The position numbers and the translations under genes were made by a program. From contig JAKSZU010000016.1 of NCBI GenBank assembly GCA_026018925.1, positions 80,362,059 through 80,426,058 of the forward strand: a DNA stretch of 64,000 nucleotides, read 5' to 3'. Below the pieces are notes generated by a model that worked only from the letters and a program-made list of their open reading frames with translations, searched no databases and had not been told where the DNA came from. This document shows, piece after piece, positions 1 to 11,051 of this stretch. Source of the stretch: Tupaia tana. Taxonomy: Eukaryota; Chordata; Mammalia; Scandentia; Tupaiidae. Numbering within the stretch: position 1 is the first letter of the stretch; each line of letters begins with the position of its first letter.

Positions 1-940
1 AAGTGACTCAAGCTAAAAAGTGGTGTGCTGAGGTCCAAATCTGGCTTAGCGATGGGAAACCCTTCCCACATTTCCACAAAACATGTCGGGAAGAATTTGG
101 TGGTGAGGCAGTCTCATTCTCTGGGTCTTACTACAAGCGAACAGAGCATATGCCATCACCCTTATGACCTGCCTCCCAGAGACAGAGTGACCTGGAGAGT
201 ATAAGACCTCATGCCTTAAAGAATGTGAACATGTGTCTGTGTGCCTACACCCCCATCCGTCTACTCCGTCTAACTTTGATCTATTTTAAGAGAAGGCCCG
301 ACCAGACAGATTCATAGCTCCTACTCACTCAGCCTTCCCAGACTGTTAAGAAGAAAGCTAATTTTATAAAACTTTTTTTTTTTCTTTTTAAAGGTGAATC
401 CATTTTGGGCTCATCAATGTTGGTGACGATGCCTTGGCCAAGCCCTCTCGCTACGTGCTGCTGTAGACTGAGAGGTGAGCGCCCGATGCACGGTCACACA
501 CCCACACTGGTCTTTCTCATCATAGTTCTGGACAGGGGTGGGGCACAGCCCAGCCCTGCACAGTCGGTTCAATGTCCTGCTCACAGCCATTCCCCGCACT
601 GTCCACATCTCTCCCTCACGACAACAGTCAAGGCTGAGGAAACAAAAGATCGACCCTTTTCACTCACAAGGAATCTCTTGGCTGACCTCTGATGCCCGCG
701 GAGTTGCAAAGTGCAATTCAGAATGAGGCACTGCACGTAAAGATGTTTCCTCTTCAGTTATGAGACCAGACACATCACATCCAAGACAGGAGACCTCAGT
801 GGGCCACAAGAACCTCCATTGGACCGTGTGTCTCCGTCAAGATGAAAGTGTGTGCACACTGCTCTCGCACGCCCTCAGACACACTGGGGGGAAGGTCCAG
901 CTGAAGGTACCGCCCAGTGCCCAATGAAAACTTGATGAAA
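1..940. other. Unique sequence, no gene recognised
   Basis: I see no recognisable repeat or exon here. Short open frames of up to 95 codons occur on both strands around 405-726, but they overlap each other and show no protein-like composition. A T-rich run lies near 370-390. Confidence 0.5.
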
Positions 941-949
941 CCTGCTTAA

Positions 950-1168
950 TCAAAGACTCCTGGCCCAGCCGTGGGGGCGCATGATAGGGTGCCACTGCCA
1001 GAGGCCGGGGCCACATGGGAGGCCCAGGTTCTGACCCTGAGCCACCCTGAATAGTCTGAGCATAGAAACTGGTGCCAGTAATCCTTGCCAACTGCGAGGC
1101 TGCAGCAGAGGAGTGCAACTGCAAGACCCTGTCAAAAATATCTGTCTCTACCTCATTAAAAATAAATA
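950..1168 (+). mobile_element. SINE-like unit of an unassigned type
   Basis: The unit begins with a GGCCCAGCCGTGGGGGCGC-like head, has a box B-like GGTTCTGACCC about 75 bp in, then a body of about 100 bp and an AAATAAATAAATAAA tail. That layout is typical of a tRNA-derived SINE. It does not match the other families in this window and appears only once. A 178-codon minus-strand open frame overlaps it and is probably chance. Confidence 0.45.
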
Positions 1169-2115
1169 AATAAAGAAGAAGCCTCCTTGGAACGATATCC
1201 CCTTTGGCAAGGTGGGTATTAAAAATAAGAAAGCTGAGGTTGCACCAAACATCTTTAATGTTGCAGGGAGGACAGAGGAGAGGAAAAGGGGAAGAGTACA
1301 AGGAAGTGAGAGAAAGAGAGGGAATAAGGGAAGGAGAAAGGGAAATGTAAGAGAGAATACAAAAACTTTCCACCCTGGCAAATCAAATAATGAGCTTTAA
1401 ACAGGTAAAGTGCCTTACACTGTTTGGGGAAAGCACTTTCCAATTCTGCCAGTATCTCATGAGCACATCATTTGAAAAAGACCCTATTTTTCTTGGCTTG
1501 CAAAGAAGAGCTGGGCTTCTCGGTACAGCAGGGAACAGACGCTGTGGCATAAGGATGGGGGTGGGTAGGCAAAGCCTTTCTTCCCCTTCCAATGGCGCTC
1601 TGCCATTGTTCAGATGCAGAATACAGGCTCCTACTCCACAGAGGGCACGGGGAAGGCTTCTTGGGGGAATAAGCTTATTTGAACTACACTCGTGTCTTTC
1701 TAATTTTTGTTATATTTGCTTTTTATCGTATGATATGATTACATACTTATATTCAGATACTTCACCTATGTAGACCTACTTTCATTTAATAAAACATCGC
1801 TTTCATTTCCTAGGCCAAAAATATCACAGAATCAGACAGACTTCATTAAAAAGTAACAAGAGGGTCTGATTTTACATGGACACAATTATTAGTTCTGTCA
1901 CTGGGTGTCACTGAGCAGAGCGATTGATTTCTATGTGAAATCCGTTTCTCCCTTTAGCCTTTTAGCTAAGCCCCGAAGTATTTTTCTATTCAATTTTCAG
2001 AAACTTTAAAAAAGGTATTTAGTCTCTCAACTGTTTTGTGGTGGCTGTTCTTATTGTTCCCTTCAAAAATGTAACACTTGTTCTTTCCAGAAACAACCTC
2101 AAGTCAACTCTATTT
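1169..2115. other. Unique sequence with a purine-rich stretch
   Basis: No repeat family is recognised with confidence. A G/A-rich stretch (about 1265-1350) gives overlapping low-complexity open frames. A 127-codon plus-strand frame at 1390-1773 has no recognisable domain. The rest is AT-rich. Confidence 0.45.
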
Positions 2116-2129
2116 AAAATGGCAGAAGT

Positions 2130-2402
2130 GGGACCAACGGATGGTATAATGGTTACGTCGCTGGCCTTCCACGTGGTTGACTATGGTTCAAGTCCCTGAC
2201 CCCATGGCTTAAAACTCATACCAGTCATGAATACATGCATGCCCAAGATCCCGAGAGGAGAATGGAGGACAAGAGATTCTGGTGGGGCCATTCCCCCTCA
2301 GAGATTTCTCGCTTTCTATCAATCTGGCAAGTGCATGCACATTACAGCAAAAATCCCTCAAAATAAATAAGTAAATAAATAAATAAATAAATAAATAAAA
2401 AT
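2130..2402 (+). mobile_element. SINE-L copy, diverged
   Basis: The copy starts GGGACCA, carries a box B-like GGTTCAAGTCCC near 2189, the GAGAGGAGAATGGAGGA body motif and a TACAGCAAAAATC end, then an AAATA-repeat tail at about 2364-2400. The flanking 13-15 bp (GGCAGAAGTG before, GGCAGTAGTG after) look like a decayed TSD. Confidence 0.85.
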
Positions 2403-2416
2403 TAAAAGGCAGTAGT

Positions 2417-2649
2417 GGGCCACCATGTGGCATGGAGGTTAAGGATGGCTTTGCCATCTGAGTCCTGGACACTGTGACTTGAAAAATCACTTCAGGCACG
2501 TGTGTGTGTGCCCAGAATCCCAAGAGGAGAACAGAGGAAAAGGGATTGCTGTGTGACCATCCCCCTGGTGGATGATTTCTCACTTTCCCTCTCTCTGTCT
2601 CTCTCTGGCAAGTGCACATGCCCTACGGCAAAAATCTTTAAAAAAGAAA
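2417..2649 (+). mobile_element. SINE-M copy in tandem with the preceding SINE
   Basis: The S-type head (ATGTGGCATGGAGGTTAAGG) is joined to an L-type body (AAGAGGAGAA, CCCCCTGGTGG) and a CCCTACGGCAAAAATC end. A third copy of the flanking word (AGCAGTAGTG) follows the tail at about 2653. Two SINEs therefore entered the same spot in succession. Box B is degraded. Confidence 0.8.
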
Positions 2650-2999
2650 AATAGCAGTAGTGTAAAATTCAGGCCATTCTAAAGACACAATTATTTAAAC
2701 AAACTCATAACTTCCATCCTAGAAAAGCCTTAGATCTCTCTCCCATGCCTTTGACAGTTGTTTCTGTCCCATTCTATGCGTCATTGGTCAACTTCCCAAT
2801 CGAAGATTTTGGTTTAAATATCTGAATTTATTTCTCCCTTAGTCGTTTGTTTATGCCATTGAACTGCGCTCAGTGATATCAGAAGTCACGGACTTGTACT
2901 ACAGATGCTTTGTTAAAGTTTATTACACAACCGAATACCACATGATGAAAAAAATCTTTAAAAATAGGATGAAGTTGAGAGTTTCCACATTTTCAAGAG

Positions 3000-3960
3000 A
3001 AGTAAAAACCATGTTTGAAGCCAATTGAGCTATTTAATGAGGCAGAGGCAGAGGCAGCGTTAGAGTTCTTTTACTTAAAAAATGATCCTTCTGGTGGAGT
3101 TTCCAGTCCACGAGGAGAAATGCACAAGCGAGCCTCAAGAGACCCAGCTGATGGTGTCAGCTGTAGCTCAAGGGAGGCCATACCAGGGTGGCAGGTGACA
3201 CAGCTTTGTGTCATGTGTCACACAGGTACATGGGGACTCGGCAGCATTTGGGAGACAACTAGTCTGTTTCATCTCTGTGCCCCTTTTTGCCTTGACCTCG
3301 CTTCCTCAAATTCTAGAGTAAAGGGCAGTGAGATCCCACTACCGATCCGATGTTTGGCTTTACCGTGAAATCTAACAAAAGATAAACTCTGCATTTCCCC
3401 CATCTCCTACACGGACATCAATAACAGGAACTTGAGATTGCCGGTGACCTGAGCGGGACCATAACCAGTCACCTTCTGGTTAAAGCCATCAGTATTCTAG
3501 TATCCAACCATGAAGCCATCCATTTACTCTGCCCTCTACCGTAACCTAATCTAATTTGCACGTTGTAACAGAAAGCTGCTGTCAGAGAGCATCAGGTAAA
3601 CTTAATTTCATAAGTCCTGGCACAAAAATGTGCGGGCTGGTGCCAACCATGACATATGAGCAGGTGGCCTCATATTGGACAAATTTAGCACCTTGCCTAA
3701 GTCTAGGAACCCTTGACCATGTATTATTTATGTATATTCAATTTTATGGAAATTCCCAGAGTGTTCGGGAAGCAGATGTAAGCATCAAGGCGCTTAGGAG
3801 GCTTTTGTCTTTTGTTACACGTTGCATCTCAACAAATGAGGCAGAGGAGGAGAAGAGGACTTGGGGAAGGGTGGACATCAGAAACTGAAGGATTTCACAC
3901 AGAGAAGTAATGTAGTCTATTACCTGAAGGCTTAGGTAATTTTTATTTACTGTTGGGTGT
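3000..3960. other. Unique sequence, no gene recognised
   Basis: Two plus-strand open frames (3015-3368, 117 codons; 3556-3888, 110 codons) have no recognisable domain and no convincing splice or start context. No repeat is recognised. Confidence 0.45.
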
Positions 3961-3965
3961 GTATG

Positions 3966-4178
3966 CTTGGCCAGGAGAGAGGGAGAGATAAAAAAAGTGA
4001 GAAAGCATCCCCCAGGGGGCACCATCATGCCACGATCCCTTTTCCATTCTCCTTTTGGGATTTTGGGCACACATGCACATGCACCCAGTGTGTTTCTCAA
4101 GCTAAAGGGTTAAGGATTCAACTACATAATTGACCATGTGGGATTCAGTCACCCTAACCACCATGCCACTAGCTGGCA
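3966..4178 (-). mobile_element. SINE-M copy, minus strand
   Basis: Read on the minus strand, the S-type head lies near 4178 and a damaged box B near 4120. The L-type body follows (ATTCTCCTTTTGGGATTTTG on the plus strand), with the CCCCCAGGGGG core near 4011. The 3' end merges with AT-rich sequence. Confidence 0.8.
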
Positions 4179-4227
4179 TGGTTTTAGTAATTTAATTTTG
4201 GGTTTATTTATTTATTTTGGCAGGATT

Positions 4228-4383
4228 TAAAAAAATATATTTATTTATTCATTTATTTTCATTTGACCAGAGACAGAAAGAGAGAGAGGGAAAGTGAGAA
4301 AGCAAGCCACCAGGTGTGGGAATCAAACTGTGATCAACCATGTTGGAGTGTCCAGCCCCTTACCTACCATGCCATCAGCAGGA
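4228..4383 (-). mobile_element. SINE-S copy, minus strand
   Basis: On the plus strand the copy reads TTTATTTATTCATTTATTTT, then a GA-rich stretch, GAAAGCAAGCCACCAGGTG, and ends with the head complement CCATGCCATCAGCAGG. The central part of SINE-L is absent. It lies just downstream of the SINE-M copy at 3966-4178. Confidence 0.85.
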
Positions 4384-4499
4384 TTTTATTTTTGCAACCC
4401 AAAACAATACTGCATGAAATCAGTCCTGCCTGTGCTTTTCATTAAAGGTCATGTGTTGCAATCATTCGGACTTGATTTCTAATGACTCAAGAAGGGTTG

Positions 4500-4645
4500 G
4501 TTTCAGTTCACTAGAATATGAACTCCTTGAGAACAGGGGCTTTGTCTGTTTTTTTCTTAGCTGTATTCCCAACTCAGAGAACCATATATAGCACTAGGAA
4601 ATTCTTAATGGCGGTTTGTTAAATAAACAAATGAAGAAACTAATG
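4500..4645 (+). repeat. L2 LINE 3' end fragment
   Basis: It shows the classic L2 3' end order: TATGAACTCCTTGAGAACAG, a GGGCTTTGTCTGT stretch, GCACTAGGAAATTCTTAATG and a TTGTTAAATAAACAAATGAA end. The divergence is high, as expected for this old LINE. Confidence 0.75.
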
Positions 4646-4704
4646 GATCAATGAGTGAATGAAAAGGTTCTTATGATTCGTATTTATTTTCCTTTCTTAG
4701 TGTT

Positions 4705-5195
4705 CCTCTAGCTCATTGATTCTCAGTTCTGATTACACACAAGAAATACTGGGGGAAGTGTTTTTTTTTTGTGTGTGTGTTTTTTTTTTTTTTTTTTTTT
4801 TTTTTTTGTTTTTTTGGAGAGGTTTTCACTATAGGGCGTATGCGCTCGCCAGACAGAGAGAGACAGAGAGATAGGAAGCGAGAAATCACCCCCCAGGGGG
4901 GATGGTCACGCTGCAATCCCTTCTCCTCCATTCTCCTCTCGGGATCTTGGGCACGCACACACACGCGCCCGGCGTGAGTTTTAAGCCACCGGGTCCGGGA
5001 CATGAACCGTGGTCGACTACGTGGGAGTCCAGCGACATAGCCATTATGCTAACTGCTGGCTCCCCCTGGGGGAAGTGTTTTATAAAACCTGATACTTGTG
5101 TTCCTACTCCACACATGCTAATTCAGTTGGTCTGGAGTAGATGGAAGTATTCCAAGTACTGGCAATGGTCAAGCTCCCAAGTGAGTCGCTGAGAT
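4705..5195 (+). mobile_element. MER5A-like hAT MITE, split by a SINE-L
   Basis: The two halves (4705-4764 and 5066-5195) together resemble MER5A: ATTCTCAGTTCTGATTACAC at the left, and the internal CTAATTCAGTTGGTCTGGAG motif followed by a CAAGCTCCCAAGTGA right part. A young SINE-L at 4765-5065 interrupts it. Assignment is by recall of the family consensus. Confidence 0.7.
4765..5065 (-). mobile_element. SINE-L copy, young, nested in MER5A-like element
   Basis: A long T-rich tail complement is followed by CTATAGGGCGTATGCGCTCGCC, the CCCCCCAGGGGGG-type core and the head complement ending GCTAACTGCTGGCTCC. The 16-bp TSD CTGGGGGAAGTGTTTT is perfect (4749-4764 and 5066-5081). Box B is slightly altered (GGTTCATGTCC). 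Confidence 0.95.
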
Positions 5196-5199
5196 AGGT

Positions 5200-5760
5200 T
5201 TTAGGACCACTTTTCCTGCATGTTTCTAGCCTTGCTCCTGGTATTTGAGGGTCTTGACTACACCCATTTGTGAAATTTATCCTCTCGAGTAGAGCTTCTG
5301 GCATCAGAATCTTTGCTCTTATCTCCTCAACACAGATCCTATCCCTTTTGATCTGCCTCAGGAACTGGAATATAACCTGATTCCATGGCATCAGCTACCT
5401 TACCCATATATAGTTGATATAGTAGGAGGTGAGAACATGTTGCAGAGAGGAGTGGCTGAAGAAGAAAATTTTAGACCTGGGGAATGGATGGTGATAACTT
5501 GCCTGGTCATGTCAGGGTCCTTTCAAATGCAGGCTACCTGCCTAAAGAAATAAAAGATAAAAGGGTGCAACAGGATTCCTTCAAAGCAAGGATTTGGATC
5601 TTTAGGTCAAATAATGGAAAGAATCCCAGTCCTCTGAAACCACAGATGACACACACTGCACACCTGTAGGGGGTGCCATTTGCATGGCTGACTATGAGCA
5701 AGCAGTTGTGGAGCAGTGGTCCTTTTCCTGGTCATCTGAACAGAATAAACGGACAGCTTC
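5200..5760. other. Unique sequence, no gene recognised
   Basis: No repeat family or exon is recognised. Open frames here are short. Confidence 0.4.
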
Positions 5761-5777
5761 TTAACACCAGAGCACAC

Positions 5778-5783
5778 TTTATT
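5778..5783 (-). promoter_or_regulatory. Possible minus-strand poly(A) signal
   Basis: The plus strand reads TTTATT, so the minus strand reads AATAAA. It is followed on the minus strand by a GU-rich stretch (GTGTGCTCTGGTGTT, 5763-5777), the usual arrangement of a mammalian cleavage site. A long repeat-free AT-rich tract lies upstream in the minus-strand direction. No coding exon was found, so this is a candidate only. Confidence 0.35.
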
Positions 5784-7390
5784 AAAACCCATGATGAACA
5801 GATGCATTTCTGCAAGGATTATTTCAACTACTCCCCAAATTTCATAATCTACTTCACAAAGGTTTTGTCAAGTTATCAGTGGGCCATCCCTCACAGGACT
5901 GTTACAACTGCATAACAGTACTGGGAGAAAATGAGTGGCATTACCATTTACCAAAAAACAAACAATAACAACAAAAAGAGAAGAGAGTTTCAATGTCAAC
6001 TCTAATTAAAACTTTGAGGTATAAGCTGTAGCTGCATCTATCTAACACTTGGAATATTTTTCCAAACATAGTGTGGATAATCTGTTTCTGAATGTTAAAA
6101 TAATCTCGATAAATTTGATAGGAACTGTTGATCCTTGCAGTGCACATGTAATGACATTAAATATATGGCCGATAACAGTCCTAATTGTCTTTGCTAGAAT
6201 GTTGATTCAATGTGAATTCTCAAGGCGTGTCCCTAAGGCAGGTCCATGTAGGAAAAAATTCTATAAAGAATATTACACAATTACATAAAAGTATCAGAAA
6301 GTTTTTTTTCTTATTATTTTCATTATAAGGCACAAGCTAAAATGTATATGCCATGTTTTTTAATTGAAAGAAAGAACAGATGCAGACTGTAAATAGTTCA
6401 TAAAGCCAAGGAAATGAACTAAATTGAATGCTACTCAGAGTTAATAATTCACATAATCACACGCAGTACATTGAAAATAAGCAAAACTGTTCCTTGTGTT
6501 CCGTAATCACTACAGTCTCTAATTAACAATTAAAAGGATGGTGTTTTTGAAATCTTGGAGGACAAGATCACATTCCATTAATTTAATGATCTAATATCCC
6601 AATGTTCATTTTAAGCACTGGATGAAGCTTTATAATTTCTATAAATACTATTAAGTGGTGTCAAGTGCATTTTTTGAGCTCCACTGACTTTTCTTGACTT
6701 TGATATCTCCATAAAGCACACATAGTAGGTCGCAAATCCTGGCTGGCTTATTCCATCCCTGATCCATTTGGGCTGGAAGGGAGTAAAGACTACAGGATTG
6801 GTAGAACAACTTCAGAGCAGAAACAGCCAGTGATTGGAATGGAAGACCACAGAATGTGATAGAACATTCCCTTCTTTTTGGTTAAAGTGATTTTCACTGT
6901 ATCCATACACCAGTAGCAAAATAAGAGTTCCTAAAAACGTTTGGTGAACAAGAGACTTAAAATTGGTTGCAGATCTTTCCAGGAGGATTTGCATGTTCTA
7001 GTCACTGCAAATCCTCCTATCAAGTGGCCCAAAAGATTCACCTTCACTTAGTCCTGAAGACCATGAATCATCTAAAGACCCATCTCAGGGACAAGCTGAA
7101 CACTTGCTATTTATTAGTAATTCCTTAGAGCTAGGACAGGAGAAAACTCAAACCAAATCAGCTACCACTTACAGACACTGATAGAGAGAAGGGAAAAAAA
7201 GGAGAAAAACAGACTCTCTTTATCTCAGCCTTGGTACTTTTCATACATTTCAAATCTATATGCCCCTCTGGCATTTCAATCTTCAAAAAACATTTTCTTC
7301 CCTCAATCTCTTACCCAATAAAAACAGGGAGGTAAAGATATTTTTAATCACTCTTCTCTAGGTTAGTGAACAAACAGGCAATGAAGTATA
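5784..7390 (-). other. Repeat-poor AT-rich tract, possible 3' UTR
   Basis: About 1.6 kb lacks any SINE, LINE or LTR, in a window where SINEs otherwise occur about every 1.4 kb. It is AT-rich, with no open frame above 80 codons on either strand. Read on the minus strand it ends in AATAAA plus a GU-rich element. It could be the 3' UTR of a minus-strand transcript or conserved non-coding DNA; I recognise no gene. Confidence 0.35.
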
Positions 7391-7399
7391 GCAATAGAC

Positions 7400-7610
7400 A
7401 GACTGACTCTGGAATCCATAAGTCCTGATCCGAATCCTAGCTTCACCTCTTACTAGTGTTGCAAGCTTGGAAAGTCACTTAACTTCTCTGATGTGACGTT
7501 CAGTGAAACAAATAATACTCTACACCTCTTACCATTGGGAATATAAAACATAATCACCGAAAGCACTATGGATGGAGACAGGCACATAGTAGTTGCTCAG
7601 TAAATGGAAT
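7400..7610 (+). repeat. MIR fragment
   Basis: The MIR core order is recognisable: CTGGAATCC, GATCCGAATCCTAGCTTCACC, CTTACTAG, GGAAAGTCACTTAACTTCTC and a late GCACATAGTAGTTGCTCAGTA end. This is an old, diverged tRNA-derived SINE. Confidence 0.8.
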
Positions 7611-7879
7611 CTATTTGAATTATTAATAATGACACCCCCAAAAAGAGACTTTTCAACTTGATTTTTACCTAGGGTATTGATTACTGAATTTTTAATCCAA
7701 ACAAATGTAAGTACCCTCAGTGACAATTACATTTAAGTTGATAACTTCCGATTTTTTTCTAAGATAAATGAGGCCTGATAATAGCTCTCCATCTCCACAT
7801 ATCGAGAAAAGGTAAAACAGGAAGTGTTTGCTTAACATTTCAAAGTGTACACAACTGATTTTGTCACATGGTCTTCTGA

Positions 7880-7985
7880 TGCAGATGTTGGTATTTCTCC
7901 CTTCTACACATCAGGGAGCTGAGGTTCATAGAAGTTAAACTACTTCTTCACAGCCACACAGCTGGAAGGTACATCTAGGCAGCTC
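7880..7985 (-). repeat. MIR core fragment, minus strand
   Basis: The plus strand shows the complement of the MIR core: CACATCAGGGAGCTGAGGTT, AGTTAAACTACTTCTTCAC and AGCCACACAGCTGGAAGGTA. Only the central part remains. Confidence 0.65.
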
Positions 7986-8026
7986 CAGAGACATTCTTCA
8001 CCTTTACACTAGCAATAGGGTTTTGT

Positions 8027-8361
8027 CTTAGTCCATTACTGTGTTGCTAACAGAAATATCTAAGACAGGGTAATTTATAAAAAAAAAATAGAGGTATATT
8101 TGGTTCACGATTTTGGAGGATGGAAAGTCTAAAGCATCAAAACATGGCTGACAGAAGAAAGGAAGTCCGGTGTGTGCAGAGAGAGAGAAAGTGAGAAAGA
8201 GGAAACAGATTTTTCCACTTCCTCTGTTATTCTTCTCATGCCCTCAATTGGATGGTGCCCTCTCATTAGGCCCTAACCCTAAAAGGTCTTGCCATCTCTC
8301 AAAGGCATTACACTGGGGACCAAGCTTCCAGAACACAAAGCTTTGGGGGACAAACCATTAT
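8027..8361 (-). mobile_element. MaLR-type solo LTR (MST/MLT1-like), minus strand
   Basis: The plus strand begins TTAGTCCATTACTGTGTTGC and contains GACAGGGTAATTTATAA, a GGTTCACGATTTTGGAGG segment and a late GGGGGACAAACCATTATA end. This is the minus-strand layout of an MST or MLT1-like LTR. It is a decayed solo LTR with no internal retroviral sequence next to it. A SINE-L lies at its right end. Confidence 0.7.
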
Positions 8362-8562
8362 ATTTTTTTTTCTTTTCACCCCCCCCCCCCCCCAGGGAGG
8401 ATGGCCACGCTGCAATCCCTTCTCCTCCATTCTCTTCTCGGGATCTTGGGCACACACGCACACGCACCTGGCATGAATTTAAGCCACCGGGTCCAGGACG
8501 TGGACCACGGTCGACTACATGGGAGTTCAGCGACATAGCCATTATGCTAACTGCTGGTCCCG
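8362..8562 (-). mobile_element. SINE-L copy lacking its CT-rich 3' part
   Basis: The head and body are intact (head complement GCTAACTGCTGGTCC at 8547-8561). The A-tail joins directly to the expanded core, which carries a run of 15 C at 8379-8393. The CT-rich stretch and the CCCTATAGC end are missing. The TSD is ACAAACCATTAT/ACAAACTATTAT (8350-8361, 8563-8574), so this is a complete insertion of a shortened RNA rather than a later deletion. Confidence 0.88.
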
Positions 8563-9329
8563 ACAAACTATTATTTAAACAATAGTAAATACGGAGAAGT
8601 TTCTGATGCTGAAACTACCACTGGGATTTTCTAAGGTCTTTGGGTCCCATCAATTTCCATCTAAATTTGTATCCAGTATACATTACAGAACTCAGAAAGC
8701 AGGAAGCAAGAACTTATGCAGTCCACCTAAACCCAGCAGGAAAGCTAGAAACTTTCCAAAATCTAGAGTTTTTTCCATTTCTAAACTCTGGGAATGGAAG
8801 TGCCCAGAGTAAATAATTCTCCCTTCAGACTCACTGCTAAGCTGAGTGGTTCTAAGTCTGGGAAATAGTGCAAATATAGAGAGAAAAATGGTAGAATTTC
8901 TACCAAAACTCAGCTGCATTAAGCATCAACTTCTCAATCATCTGGCTCCCCAGTCTTTCCCTAGACTTCACCACCCCCCATGTGCATTATTTTTCTTTTC
9001 TGTTTATTTGCTCAAGGATCCAGACTCTAGCAAGAAGCTTCATTTTTCCCCAGTGTGTTGAACAACTGTGTTCAAGGCAGCCAGATATTTGCCTGTGGCA
9101 GCAGCTGAGCGTCGTTGGAAGCAAACTAAAATAAAATTCACAAAGAGGGCACAAGGGTAGGGACTGGGGAGAGCAAACACTGCTACTGCATGTAGAATGT
9201 GCTCTGAGAAGAGGTCCCCAGGTGCAGAATGGCAGAATCAGTTTAGTCTTGGCCCAGGGCACTGGAAAGAGGGAATCCATTACTGGGCTGCTGAAGGAGG
9301 GATTGTCCATGGCTTTTAGTTGCTTTTCA

Positions 9330-11015
9330 TAGACGTCAATTTTTTTTTAGAATAGCTTTAGATGTACAAAAAAATTGCAGAGAAAGTATAGAGAGTCCCC
9401 ATATAACTCATACCTCATTTCCCTATTATTTATACCTTATATCAGTAGAGTACATTTGTCAGATTAATGAACCCATAATGATGCATTATTATGAACAAAA
9501 GTTTGCACTTAGGACAATTCCCTAGTTTCCATCTGATGTCCTTTTCCTGTTCCAGGGTTCCATTCAGAAAACCCTGGCAATGGTGTGCTTAGCTATCTCC
9601 TTAAGTTCCTCTTGGCTGTGACTGTTTCTCAGCTTTTCCTTATTTTTGAAGACCTTGCCAGTTATGAAAAGTACTCAGGTATGTCATAAGATATCCCTTA
9701 TGTTTTAGATTTGTCTGGTGTTCTTCTCATATCAGACTGGAATTACAGGTGTTAGGAGGAAGAACACAGAGGTGAAAGGCCATTTTTCTCCCGCAATATG
9801 AAAGGTATATACAATTCACATGATTTATGACCATTGATGTCAAAATCTCAATGACTTGATCATTTAATCTTCAGAAACTTCATAAAACTTGCTGTTTTCT
9901 ACCCCAAAATGTTCCTGTGCTGGAATCTTGGTCCCCAGGGTAATGGCTGGCAAGTGTTTGTCAGGCTTCTCTGCTGTAAAACCGTTCCCTCCTCTTTCTC
10001 TTTCCATTATGTACTCTTTGGAAGAGCTTCACTATGTCTAGTCAATGCTGAAGCAAGGAGAGTTTTGATCTTCCTCTCTGATGGTAGAGCATGAACATTA
10101 ATTATTTGGCATTCTTTACAAATTTGTATTTTTCTGGCCCACTTATTAATTTACTCAAGCATTTATGTATTTCACTATAGTCTCAGAACTGTTTATTTTA
10201 TATTTTGGGTCATAATCTAATATTACTGTAATTTACTGCTTAAATGGCCCCACTTTTGGCCATTGGGAGCTCTTAAGGATGGCTCCTATTTCTTTGCTAT
10301 ACCTCCATTGTTTTGCTTCTTGAGCATTTTTTTTTACTTTCTGAAAATAATATAAGATGCTCCTGCATCTGACAAAAAGTGGATGAATATGGAAGATTTA
10401 TTGCTAAGTGAAGCAAGTCAAACTATGAAAGACAGGCATTGTATGTCCCCACTTAATATATACTGAATGCCTGTACTCTATGGCAGAAACTGAAAGGTTG
10501 GAAGTTATAAAAGCAGAGAGAGCAACTGTGGATACTAGAGACAGTGTGAGAGGAGGATGGGCAATGGAGAGCTAGAAGAAGGAAATCAAGAGGAAAAAAA
10601 GCAAAACATTTAATGGAAACAAAAATGGGAAATTATCTATGGATGATAATGTGTATGGTAATGTCTCTGACTAGACTAATATGCAGTGTATTCATGCTGG
10701 GAAGATTTATCTTGTATGCTGTGGAGATGTACAGTGTTTAAATGTAAAAAAAAAATTAAATTGAAAAAAATTCTGTTTTCAAAAACAAACAAAAAAAGAT
10801 GCTCCTGGTCATCTTGCATATTTTATGTTCTGCCCCTAGAGTCAACTATTGCTCCAAGAAGTTACTGGAAAATGGCACCAGAAACCAAGGTCCAGATATT
10901 AGGTGTGTTCATTGATACTAGGATGTCATTGTTCCTAAGTTCTCCAGTTGTCAGAGAAAGGAAATACAAGTGTGTATGCTCACCTGTGACTAGCTTGTGG
11001 GGCATGCATCTATAG
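9330..11015. repeat. Old L1M-type LINE segment, split by a younger L1
   Basis: Two parts (about 9330-10353 and 10808-11015) follow one old L1M consensus. Markers are TTGCAGAGAAAGTATAGAGA, CCTCTTGGCTGTGACTGTTT, GTTTGTCAGGCTTCTCTGCT and GGCCATTGGGAGCTCTTAAG. After the younger insertion come GCTCCTGGTCATCTTGCATA and GGTGTGTTCATTGATACTAG. I have not fixed its orientation. Confidence 0.75.
10366..10795 (+). mobile_element. 5'-truncated L1 insertion (3' end)
   Basis: The insert contains ATGGAAGATTTATTGCTAAG and TGAAGCAAGTCAAACTATGA, the usual mammalian L1 ORF2/3' UTR boundary region, then a lineage-type 3' UTR and an A-rich tail. A perfect 12-bp TSD, AAGATGCTCCTG, flanks it (10354-10365 and 10796-10807). 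It shares its 3' UTR with the minus-strand L1 at 31382. Confidence 0.88.
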
Positions 11016-11051
11016 AGAACCTGGGCCTTCATAGATGAACAGCACTATCTT

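Noticed and set aside
837-1373. 178-codon minus-strand open frame
   Set aside because: It crosses a SINE-like unit and a purine-rich low-complexity stretch. Its sequence is dominated by Leu, Ser and Pro from CT-rich DNA.
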